From positions 21,925,924-21,989,923 of the forward strand of contig CM069879.1 of NCBI GenBank assembly GCA_036172665.1: a stretch of DNA of 64,000 bases, written 5' to 3'. The stretch is from Prosopocoilus inquinatus. Its lineage: Eukaryota; Arthropoda; Insecta; Coleoptera; Lucanidae. Below the pieces are notes generated by a model. It saw only the letters and a program-made list of their open reading frames with translations. It was not told where the DNA came from and did not search any database. This document shows, in pieces, positions 9,310 to 19,671 of this stretch; the stretch's first letter is position 1, and each line of letters begins with the position of its first letter. Position numbers and translations under genes: made by a program.

Positions 9310-11667
9310 TGTAACACTCACGATCATCAGAATGATACAATTAAACTTGGAATGAAATGTGCCTTACATTTTAGTTAATTCCTGACATCTTCGCATTTTA
9401 ATGAGTAAGAAGTGAAGCGGAGTGTCATCTGTAACTGTCCAAGTGTCCGCGGCAGTATCTGCATGCCTTAATAAAACAACTCAAATTATGTTGTTACAAT
9501 ATGTAAATTATTTTTTGATTATTGAGAGCGCATGAATTTTATATTCATAGAATGAAAATTTAAATGCATTTAAGACTCCTTCGGCTGTAGTTCTGGTCCG
9601 TTTAGCGCGTTCACTCGTATTATGTAAAATAAACGTCGTGATCGATCACCACAATTAAATCTGTCCCCTTTGTCGGAAATAAATAATGGAACCGTGAATG
9701 GGGTCGCTGGTTCGTTCGACTTTCACGTAAAGCTGGCTGGCATTAAGCGTGCGTCTAAAACAATTAGTTTAATGCAGTAAACTAGAAGGCTCCAAACAGG
9801 AAATGCGCTCGTTGCGAGTGAATGATTATTCAATAGACGCAGCTGCCTGCGAACTGTAAATAGTTTTGCAGTTATTCCGTCAGAATAATCAACAGTTTAC
9901 TGCAGAAGTGTGTAAATGTCATTGTCGTTCAAGTGGACAAATCCAGGTCCGTCGTCAAATCGCTGAAACCAAAGTCAAGCTCGAAGGCACATTCGAGTAG
10001 GTACTGAAATTAAGCTGAAAACTTGCAAATTTGATGAAGGTTATAGTCGCCTGACAAAACGCTCTTAGAGAAACTCTCTTAAAATGTATCAGCTTGATTT
10101 ATCGCAAAAAAATTCAAATTCGTTGAAAATAGGGGTCTTTTTGAGTTAGTCCATGACCGGATCTACTTTACTAATTTTATTGACTTTTTCGCATATACAG
10201 GGACATCAGAAATGATTTCAACCCACGTGTCTGCCCCGTGAACGCATGAAACCCATCGAGACAAGCAAATCAAAATCCAATACTGTCACGAATTGATAAG
10301 AACGTACTTCATCCTGTCACGATCAAATAAGATATCAATTCGATAATTTAGACCATATTACATTGTAAGGAAGATATAGTTAACGTAGTTATGTTATAAG
10401 GGAGTCGCCACCACATTCCGTTTTCCCGTATATCCAGCACTCGCTTACAGGGCAGGACATTGACGAATGAAAAGTGATAGTTAATTTAAGGTTTACATTA
10501 CCTAGTCTTCCTGCACCGTACTCAACCAAAGGCCGCCCAATTCAGAAAATATATTATTGAATACTCTGAAATTAAAAATTAATCACTAACTGATTCACTG
10601 CTTGAATTTCGATAATAATAATAATAATAATGAATGCATTCCAGACTGAACGAATACTCTATGAATGATTTACAAAATACCGTCATTTGAAATGTTAATT
10701 TTGCCTGCGTTCCAAAGACCGAAAAGGACTTACCTGCAAGCAAATCAAACGTCGATTCATTTAAATATAATTCAATTAGATGTGACTGTCATTTACGCTG
10801 CGGAAACTTCCTTTCAAATGTAAATTAGAATATGATACAGTAAGTGAACGGTCAGTGTAAATAATGCGTTCAATTTACTCAATCACTGATTGGTCAGGTA
10901 GTTTAGTTTCTTAAGTAATTGGTTTATGTCGTAGGTCACGTGAGTACAGTATTAAATGAAGACCCGATACATGTTTGAAATTTTTTTCACTAAACTTACT
11001 CTCTGCTTTAGTTTTCGTTTCATTTTCCAGCAAGGTTAATTTAGGTAGTATTTAGTTGTTTAATTTTTCCATTTTTTCTTCAACCGTTCGTTTTATCTGT
11101 AATATAATTTTTGATTGAATGACTTTTTGCTTCTGCTTTCTTAATCAGCTTGATTATTTGTTTCATTTAATTTTATGTATGTTTTTATTTTATACTTTTT
11201 CTTTCGCGTGTTCTCTTTTATATTATTTTAAGTCTTTAGTATTTAAAAACTTTTTCATCTAACGATTTAAGCTTTCGCTATCTAATTGTTGCTTAAGTTT
11301 CGTTGTTTTCCATTTGTTTGGTGTTCTTATTGGTCTTTTTTAATGTTTCATTTTTTATCGTTTTTGATTATCTGCGAATTTAAGAAATTGCTGAATTAAA
11401 AAGTGGCATGTAAAATATTGCTCTTCCTTTTCTCAATCACTCTCTCGGCGTTAGATTGGACCTAAAACCGATGGATCTGTTACAGGGAGTATAAGGTATG
11501 CACTTAATGATTTAAATACAATAACACCCTGTATTTGATTGAGTTCTACAAAGTCGTGCATCAGAATACGCTCTCCCATTAATAAACGACTTTGTTATGT
11601 ATGGTATGTTAACATTAAAGTAACTAATAACTTGATTTTTATTTTGTAAATAAATAAATTACTAATT
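9310..11667. other. Intergenic sequence, nothing recognised
   Basis: 9560-9900 is mildly GC-enriched and mixed with AT-rich words, which could be a conserved non-coding island. 10980-11400 is a T-rich low-complexity stretch. No coding motif is visible on either strand. Confidence 0.45.
10608..10632. repeat. (AAT)n microsatellite
   Basis: A run of about eight AAT/ATA triplets. Confidence 0.85.
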
Positions 11668-11793
11668 CCCGATTTTTCCACCTCCTGATAAATTTATCTG
11701 TCAGGTATTATCCTTGGAAACCATTGTATCGATAATAGTTTTCTAGGATGTTACCTGCAGATAAATTTATCAAAAAGTGAAGAAATCTGGCAT
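11668..11793. repeat. Short palindromic element
   Basis: TGATAAATTTATCTG at about 11686 and its reverse complement at 11758-11772 form the core. Similarity extends outward to CCGATTTTTCCAC against GTGAAGAAATCTGG. Inner arms (AGGTATTATCCTTGGAAAC / TTTTCTAGGATGTTACCT) also pair. Confidence 0.65.
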
Positions 11794-11800
11794 AAGGCAT

Positions 11801-11935
11801 GATTTCATAATAGAACTAAAGTAGACTTTAAAATAAAAGTCACAGTCATATGTCCAGAAAGACGCGAAACGCAGTTATTTATACATCAGATTGTGACTTT
11901 TATTTTAAAGTCTCCTTTAGTTCTATTATGAAATC
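11801..11935. repeat. 135-bp hairpin-forming inverted repeat
   Basis: GATTTCATAATAGAACTAAA at 11801 pairs with its reverse complement ending at 11935. The match continues through GACTTTAAAATAAAAGTCAC, giving arms of about 47 bp with one indel. It directly abuts the preceding palindrome, so the two may be parts of one element. Confidence 0.75.
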
Positions 11936-12333
11936 GGCCATAAATACAACAACGACAAAGTAAAAGAATCTCAACTATTCATTGTACTGGAAGTGATTAT
12001 TATTATTAAGCATAACGTCCTCTATTAGTTTGAGGATTTCATGATGAATCGTGAATCCTCGCATTAGTTTAAACTTACACACGGAGAATACAAAAATAAT
12101 AAAAGAAATAAGCACACGGGCATTTTCTAAATGGATAAGTAAATACTGCAACGATAACAGGAGGAATCTTATTTATCCCAGGAAGGTATTATTAAATGAT
12201 TCAAGTACAGTCACACCCTGTATTAGATCGGGGTTTTTATGACGTGTTCAGTGCATTCGAAAGCTTTTCCTCGCTTCGGGTTACATTTATCAAATATTAA
12301 AATGTAAATTTTGTTTTGGCGTAATATCATTTT

Positions 12334-12360
12334 GTAAATAAATAAATAAATAAATAAATA
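12334..12360. repeat. (AAAT)n microsatellite
   Basis: A run of about six to seven AAAT units. Confidence 0.85.
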
Positions 12361-14930
12361 TCAGTTGCACTCCCTATCTGTTACATGACATTTTATGTTT
12401 ATTTTTCATGTGCTATCAGGCCTAATTTGTTGCAATCATAACATGTTTCGAACATTACATCTGAATTAAAAATATCGCATTTATTTAGTTAATTCGAATG
12501 CAACGGTGCGAGAGAGTAATGTAAACGGGACCCATCCGAATCCAGATAGATATTAATGTATTTTTAAGCGCTCCATCAAGCGCACATGATGAAAACGTGA
12601 TGACGTTTCCATTTAATTTATGCCCCGGATTATTTCAAAACGCCGCCACACTGCACTTCGGTAATTATTTCGCATTCGACTCCATTTTCCGGCCGAAAAC
12701 GGAGAAGTCCGCAAAAAGCGTCTTCTGCCATTGTTCCTTTGCCATGCTTTGACGACGCGAAATGTAATTGTTCAGGCTGAGCTTTTATAATATCATAAAC
12801 AGAAACGCACTTGCCAGGGAAGGGAGTATCTCATCTATTATTAATAACGCCAAATCGTATTCGAGAAAGTAAATTTTCCGACGGTTTTTATGCCCCTTTG
12901 ATGTCGTTTTTTTTTAATTGAGAAAATGTAAATAGAATGCTTTGTTAGTTCATACTTTGATCTCGAAAATAAAGAAGAAAAAAGTACCACAGCCTTGAGC
13001 GTTTTGACTCATTTTCCCACATAAATTTACAAGGGTAGTATAATTTTCTAATTGTGTCGGCATGGTTGTCTAAAACTAATTAGTACAAAGGAGAGTGTAA
13101 GCCAGTTATCAGTTTAATAGGAACCACTATTAGTATCAGCTAAATGTGTAAAGAAAAGGTAACAGTTTCTATTTAAAAGATTTAATTAAGTTTCTATTAT
13201 TAAATTCGAAGCTACTGTCGTTAGAAAGTTAGGCAACCAAGGTTACACTTTTATAACCCCTCCTATATTAAATAAAATGGAAAATTGAGCCAAAATGTCC
13301 GCAGCTTTCTAATGGTCGTTTTTTTTTTATTTTAATTCTAATGAAACGAAAATGTTAGAGCTATAATTTAAACGACTGTCGAATTATCCTGGATTCAAAA
13401 AAAGTTTCCCTTTCTCTTATATTTTTCTAAGTTTATTGAAAACTTGCTAGGTCTGTGGAATTTATGCTCCAAACTTTCTATTTTTTTTAAACATCCAAAT
13501 TGGATTGAAAAGTCTTTACAAAAAAAAACCTTCAAAAAAAATTAATTATCTTTACGTTCCTCGTTCAGCAACGGCAAGCGCTCCAACCTTTTTTTTTCTA
13601 AATAAAGTATTCCCTTCGGTTTTAATTTCAGTTAATAAAATTAAACTGACCGCAAGGCAAATATTCCGAAAGCAATTTATGTAAAAGTATCCGGGAATTC
13701 GGGCGCGCAGTTTTGCCAGCTTTCCAAAAAAATATTTGCTGCTTCTTTTGTGGGGAGATATAAGCGGCGGGAACGACTTCGTTTTTTTTACTCTTCGCCA
13801 AGTTATTTACCTCACCGCCGAGGATCTCTCTTTAATTTAGTTTTCCTTTCTAGTAAATTGGTTTAGCCCTTCCTTTTGTGTGTTTTAGCCTAATTATATT
13901 ATTATTTTATTTTTTTTTGAAGGGGCGTTTAGCGATAATTAAGCACGTTTTCTTTAAGCGACTAATTTCATTCTATATTTTTACGACTGCTTCTAATCCT
14001 ATCAGGTGCACTGACCCGGTTCAATTGTATAATGACTATTAGTTAATTAAACTGAGTGTAATAGCTATTAGGAGCACAGGTTGCATTTGCATAGGAAGCG
14101 ACGAGGGATCCGAAGTTATTAGCCCCAAGTAACGGCAGAGGTCACCACCGAAGGACTTCCTATATTTTCCGCTTGATTGATGTTTAATTAATTAATAACG
14201 TGTTTAACCGGCGCAATGTGTAAATATTTATTAAACATATTCCACCCTATTACAGCCGTATTTGCTCTTGCATAAATATTTATAGATGTCCACCCATCCA
14301 TAAGCATCACTCTCCCTCTCTCTTATTTCGTCTCTTGAGTTCTGAGTCTTGACTGTTATTATTTATCTTTGTAGACGTGAATGTTATAATACAAATATAA
14401 GTATTTAGGTGCTTTCGTTACATTTTTTTTCTTAAGATAGACACTCACTTAAGCGGGCGGAAGGCTACGAAGTACACACTTCAGCGAAATCCATTAGACT
14501 GCGGCACTTCCAATACTTTCGCGTTTTCCGATTTTCTCAATACTTGTAAAGTACACTGAGAAAAATGTTCATTGCTCTTTATGAAAATTTCCTTAAACAC
14601 TGTTAAAAAGTCCTATAAAATATGGGACAAAACAAGTGTTTTTTAATAGTAAACAAAAGTTTTCTTCTGAATTATTTATTTGGTATTATGGAAATGTATT
14701 TATATTCACAAGAAGACAAAGATTTGGAGAAATTGTTTGAATACCTTAATGCTTAAAAGATTTTTCATACACATTGATGAGCTTATTCATTGTGAATAAG
14801 AAATGTGTAATTTATACCGAGTATAAAAGTATCCAACCGAAGAAAATTGTAATTTGTGGTAAGTAGACGTAATGTCATCACGTATATAAGAGACTTATTA
14901 CTATGAAAAGTTAATACTCTGTAACTTACA

Positions 14931-15055
14931 GTTTGTTCGTTTATAGGTAATTATCAAATGTTTTATAGGTACGAAACGCGACAAACTGTAATTATAAGCC
15001 TGTTCTTTTATAGGTAATTATTGAATGCTTTGGTGGTATGAAACATGTGCATCTA
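14931..15055. repeat. Imperfect direct repeat, about 68-bp period
   Basis: Two copies of a block containing TTTATAGGTAATTAT, then AATG(T/C)TTT, GGTA and GAAAC lie near 14940-14980 and 15008-15050. They are about 70-75% similar. The origin is unknown. Confidence 0.55.
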
Positions 15056-15107
15056 CTATTAATTAGCTTCAATTTAGACGTATGCAGCTACTTCTGGGCT
15101 CTTCCAG

Positions 15108-15483
15108 GCGAAAAAATAGGGCAATTTGTGATTTTGTTTTCATAAATACCTCACATTAAGTATTCATATTATTTTATTGGAGCGTTTTCATCAATGTGAA
15201 AATACTATATACACTGAAGATACTTTTACCTGCGTACAAATTTAAAGTACACGTAAGAGATAGTAATTAAACACAATAATTTACATAAGAAACAGAACCA
15301 TTCCATCTGTTTTGTAAATGGTTGTTTTTAATTATTATTGTACTTTAAATTTTTACGCAAGTAAAAGTATTTTCTGTATACATAGTATTTTCACATTAAT
15401 GAAAATGCTCCAACAAAATAATATGAATACTTAATATGAGGTATTTATTAAAATAAATTCACAAATTGCCCATTTTTGGCACC
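15108..15483. repeat. Foldback element, 376 bp
   Basis: The left arm at about 15108-15255 (GGGCAATTTGTG, CACATTAAGTATTCATATTA, TTTTCATCAATGTGAAAATA) is mirrored by the right arm at about 15338-15483. The arms are about 140 bp and roughly 85% complementary. There is no coding capacity. The target duplication is unclear. Confidence 0.75.
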
Positions 15484-17160
15484 AATTGCTGTAAGACACA
15501 CATTGGTTTCCATATTATGTAAATAAACTGAAGAAGACACTAGTAAACAAACTATTTTAAACTTAAAAATCTCACCGTTACCTATTTATGTATGTAAAAG
15601 CCGTTCACTTAGCTTCTCAGCTGATAAATCAGTGCGACATATGAATATGATATTGTTGCAAATGATACTACAAAATAAACAGTATTTTTATATTTGACAG
15701 AAATTAATAACATAACAATAAATTCCTAACAATTCAATATAGATTCTTAACAAAGTTAATACAAATTCACAATAAATTTAACATAAATTGATAATAAATT
15801 TAACATAAATTCATATAGCGAACTTAGCAAAATCTAAAAATAAAAAAAAAACAATTCATAACAAACTTAACAAAAATTCATTCATTCAAGAATAAATATA
15901 CAGCCTGTAATCAAATAAGTTTCACATATTAAAACTGTAAGTTCTTTATCACTTAAGAAAGTGATTTCTGCAAATATGAATTTTATTGGTGAAAAATTAA
16001 AGAAATTAAAACCCCTCCAGAGCCCGGAAACATTTTGTTTGAAAACCTCTGACTGGCCGTGTATCAGTTTCTACAAGCGCATCATAAAACGTCGTAAAAC
16101 AATAAAGCGTCATCGAACTGAAGGGCACTGGGTTAAAATCATCGCTTATGTAATTCCATAACGGAATAGAATTATAAATATCCATCGCGTTGCTTATTAA
16201 ATTAATCAATTTTCTTAATTTTCACGTAATTGTTAATAGCTTTCTGCTTACAAAACTGTAAAAATAAATAAAAATTAGAAATTCCATTTTCTAAAATTAT
16301 TTTACTAATTCATACGTATTCATCGTGTACTTTACTTGCTAGTCGTCAATAAACTGCATTGTTATTTCTTTATTGCGCAAAATGTTTAAGAATGTCTTTT
16401 CTTTCTGCATTTCGGAAAATCATTATGGAATGTAGTCATCGCTTTGATCATTTTGTGGAACCAAAACAATAAAGCGTCATCGCACTCGAACTACGAAGAA
16501 ACGTATTCGTTAGTGGAAATAATTAACAAAGCGACAATCAATCAGAGCGACTAATAATTTTTTTAAATTACTTTCATACGCGAAATTAGCACTGTAAATC
16601 ATGTGTACTCTTGGTTTACAAAGACCAGGATGTCAACATCTAATTATTGTCGATTATCTAATGAAACAGATTTAATTCTGATCAATGCAAGCAGATTTAA
16701 ATTGTTCTGCTTTAATTATAATGCACACACGGGGCACGACCGAGAGGTTCTCAATTTGAACTGTCGTCTTTAATGGGTCGGTGATTCTATTTTATTGTGT
16801 TCCCATAAAGCTTTTAAAATGCGATCAAGCAATTGACCTTGAATTTTGCTGGAATTTTGTTTTATAACGTTGTGTTTGTCCACGGCCGACCAAAAGTTCT
16901 CAAACAAAAGAGTCAATACTCCTCCACTAGGTCATTTTTTTATTTTTGAGCTAGACTTTTGGTAGTTGCAGCATTAATTCTCTTACATGATGAGGAACTT
17001 ACGGTATTAATATGTGAAACTAATTTGATTACACCGTGTATAACAAGCTTAAGAAAAACTCAACTTAATTAACATAAATTTATAACAAGCTTAATATGAC
17101 CTTAGATTTTTGCATAATGTATCAAAAAGAAAATGAAATTCCAAAATAATGTATTTTCTA
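15484..17160. other. Intergenic sequence; AT-rich tract and a 22-bp direct repeat
   Basis: 15690-15900 is a low-complexity A-rich tract with repeated AACATAAATT/AATAAATTT words. AAAACAATAAAGCGTCATCG occurs at about 16098 and again at about 16465. The short overlapping frames near 15961-16209 show no motif. Confidence 0.45.
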
Positions 17161-17166
17161 CTGTTA

Positions 17167-17310
17167 AGGATCCAGCACACTGACGTGGAAATGTAGGAAC
17201 GGGACCGTTGCAGCAGGGTATGGACAAGCGGAACACGCGTTAATGTGCGCCCATATATTCAGCATACATTACCGCAACGCTCCCATTCCCGAATCAATGT
17301 GTTGGATGCT
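17167..17310. repeat. GC-richer imperfect palindrome, about 144 bp
   Basis: GATCCAGCACACTGA at the left mirrors TCAATGTGTTGGATGC at the right, and GGAACGGGACCGTTGC mirrors GCAACGCTCCCATTCC. The sequence is visibly more GC-rich than its surroundings, which suggests a small inserted element. Confidence 0.6.
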
Positions 17311-17385
17311 TAATAAACAAGAAGTTGATGTAATATAAAGTTTGCATTTTAGCATGAATAAATGTAATTGTTAATAGTACAGCAT

Positions 17386-18010
17386 TTAATAAAAAGTAAC
17401 ATATTTTTTATTGTGAAATAATGAATATAATAAAGGCTTATGACATTGGAGTTCAGATTGTAAAATACATCGTTTGATGTTCGTTTCTTTTATTTCGTAA
17501 GCATATAATTGAGATTTAAAATTCACAGTTTCTACTGTTTTATATGTAAAACAAACTTCCATTTTATTATTTAGCAAAATATGATCTATAATTCCAAAAA
17601 CTGGTTTATTGATAAATAGTTCATCGTTTAACGTATATGTGATATAATTATTAATATAGTATGTCAGACAACTTATAAGATGTTCCATGAAGGATGATTT
17701 TATTAGTGATCGAAATATTTGTTTTAAATGAAGCAAATTTTTCTTTTGCAGAGCAGATTTCGTCAAAATTTGGTAAAATCGAAAAAATACTAGAAACGTT
17801 ACTCTCTTTCCCGATATTTAAGTAACTATTAAGGTTTGAATGTTCAACGAATTTATAACATAATTTAAGCTGATGTCTGACTGTTAACGTATAACTTAGA
17901 TTGATTCTTGATGAAACACTATTTGCAAATAATTTTAATTCCCTGTGTTTCAAAAGTTTGATAGTAAGTTCCAATCCCCAATCTACGAGATTCTTGAAGT
18001 ATTCAAACAT
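17386..18010 (-). pseudogene. Unidentified broken ORF (minus strand)
   Basis: Two long overlapping minus-strand frames read as one protein of about 205 residues interrupted by a frame change near 17660-17690. The first starts MFEYFKNLVDWGLELTIKLL and reaches HGTSYKLSDILYY. The second continues through GIIDHILLNNKMEVCFTYKT and a YAYEI segment to HKPLLYSLF. The residue pattern is protein-like (alternating hydrophobics, G-T-x-Y-K, Y-x-Y-E), and I have an impression of similar uncharacterised insect proteins linked to repeats. I cannot name the family. It is more likely a remnant of a repeat-encoded protein than a host exon. Confidence 0.4.
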
Positions 18011-18466
18011 TTTTTAACTTGTAACTTAACTGCAATAATTAGAACACATTCTTGCCATGCTGCGTAGGAAACTGAACTTGTCGGAACATGTAAAGATGCA
18101 AATCGTAAAAAACGTTGACTGTTAAATTAAACGTAGATTTTAGCGAAAAGCTTCTTTATTAAAGTTGTATTAGCTACAAAAGAACTTGCATTTTGCTAAT
18201 ATAAGAGAAAAATTATGTACTTGTGCACGTAACACTTAATGTTTTTAATATTACTTATTATATTGGGAGTATTTTCTGTAAAATAACTATCTATTTATTT
18301 TAATGCATATTGTTCCTAGTGTAAACGTTTATTTGTTACAATGGAAACTTTGCTGTAGGTAAACATATTAGTATATAAACGATAAAGACTCCTACCAAAT
18401 TTAAGCATTTATCTGTGCAAGATACACAATTAATTGTCTGCAGTTTACTAGTAATTTATCTATTAA
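18011..18466. other. AT-rich intergenic sequence, nothing recognised
   Basis: No motif, repeat or coding signal is visible. Confidence 0.5.
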
Positions 18467-18507
18467 CTGAGACCAAATGAACAGATCATTTGGTTCATTT
18501 GTCTCAG
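18467..18507. repeat. Short hairpin
   Basis: CTGAGACCAAATGAAC pairs with GTTCATTTGTCTCAG across a loop of about 10 nt, with one bulged C. There is no T-tract or other sign of a terminator role. Confidence 0.6.
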
Positions 18508-18859
18508 TGTAATTGTAATATTGTAATGTTGTATTTTTCAATACTTGTTCTAGAGTAACCAAATTCCGGCGACTGCTATACAGTGTGAAAAAAAATTAAG
18601 GAACTAATTCGATAGCTTCAAAAATACTTTGTTCTCGGAAAAATGCTCGGACAGGTCGATTTTGAATTTTGAATGGGCACATTTTAGCCGCAATTGTTTT
18701 TTTACAGTGACCGATATCAAAGATGTGACAAAACAAATTGGGGTTGAATAACAAAATTTTCGAGAGAAATCAAATCAAAAGTAATAAATTTTGCAACCAA
18801 GAAATTTCTCAAAATTATAAAATCAGTAATGAAAAATGAAAGAAAATATTCAAAATCTT

Positions 18860-19001
18860 GCCCATTAGTCACCTGGCAATGATGTAAAGAAATAATAACG
18901 TCACGAATTACTTCTGGACTAATGAAGCGCATTTCAAGTCTAATACGGTCTCTTAACTCCTCTAAATTTACGGGTCTGTTCACATATACTTTGCTTTTCA
19001 A
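18860..19001 (-). pseudogene. Mariner-like transposase C-terminal tail
   Basis: The minus-strand frame reads VYVNRPVNLEELRDRIRLEM then RFISPEVIRDVIISLHHC and NGQDFE. The pattern R-P-x-(T/N)-L-x-E-L-x-x-x-I, a Pro, an R-x-V/I helix, a Cys and N-G-x-x-F/H-E/F is the usual C-terminus of insect mariner/Tc transposases. The methionine at 19001 is internal to the original protein, not a start. Confidence 0.7.
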
Positions 19002-19110
19002 GCAACCCCGTAGGAAATAATCTAATGAGGTTGACTGTGTACGAGTTTAATTTTTCCTTGTGAAAAATTTTTTGAACGCAACTATGGCTTATTGAATTAT
19101 CTAAAGCAAT

Positions 19111-19258
19111 CTATCGACCTATTGAATGGAGATTCTCTTGCAAAACCAATAAGACGTTCAATTCGGTTTTTAAGTGTAATTTTGAACGTCCAGGTCCGAC
19201 TCCAACGTTTCCAATTCCTCTGAATTTTTTCTCAATTTTACTCACTGTTGAACGTTTT
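19111..19258 (-). pseudogene. Mariner-like transposase N-terminal domain fragment
   Basis: The minus-strand reading KRSTVSKIEKKFRGIGNVG then GPGRSK and LNVLLVLQENLHS matches the second half of the mariner-type paired DNA-binding region. That region has S-T-V-x-x-I, a K-F-x-x-x-G-x-V turn, a Pro-Gly-Arg linker, and an L-N-V-L-L-x-L-Q-E-N-x-H helix. A stop follows at about 19111. Confidence 0.7.
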
Positions 19259-19671
19259 ATGGGTTGTCGATTTGTTTGTTTTGATTAAAAATCCCGTAAA
19301 CTGCTGTCTGAGTTCTTGTCCGATCTCCTTATCCTAATAATTTTTGAGTTTGAGAAATATCTTGGTTACTAAATTTTATTACTTTTGATTTAATTTTTCT
19401 CGAAAATTTTGTTATTCAACCCCATAATTGTTTTACTTTATGATGCGTAAAAAAGTATTGTCTATCGAATAATGTAATCAAACTGGTAGGTTTACATTAA
19501 AAAAACACAATCGATAGTATCACAACTCTGATATAGGTTACCATAAAAAAAAACAGTTGCGGCTAAAAGGTGTCCATTCAAAATCCTAAATCGACCTGTG
19601 CGAGCGTTTTTCTGATAATAAAGTATTTTTGAAGATATCGAATTAGTTCCTTAATTTTCTTTCACACTGTA

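Larger units (their letters stand above)
11936..15107. other. Intergenic sequence with GC-enriched islands
   Basis: 12480-12860 and 13640-13830 carry mixed GC/AT texture (CGCCGCCACACTGC, TTCCGGCCGAAAACGG) like candidate conserved non-coding islands. 14040-14330 has TAATTA-type words and a POU-octamer-like ATTTGCAT. A reiterated phrase ending ACACCCTGTATT occurs near 11525 and 12210. No protein motif is visible. Confidence 0.4.
18581..19669 (-). mobile_element. Mariner-like transposon, catalytic core deleted
   Basis: The terminal inverted repeats start CAGTGTGAAAAAAAATTAAG at 18581 and end with the complement at 19669. They extend about 140 bp in places (CGATTTTGAATT, GCCGCAATTGTTTTTTTAC). 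TA lies at 18579-18580 and 19670-19671. Inside, on the minus strand, are remnants of an N-terminal helix-turn-helix and linker (19111-19258) and of the C-terminal tail (about 18860-19001) of a mariner/Tc1-type transposase. The aspartate-containing catalytic region between them is missing. The copy is non-autonomous. Confidence 0.85.

Noticed and set aside
14084..14091. Repeated exact POU octamers (ATTTGCAT/ATGCAAAT) near 14.1, 26.9, 35.3, 37.3 and 59.8 kb
   Set aside because: About five are expected by chance in 64 kb of this composition on both strands, so no enrichment can be claimed.
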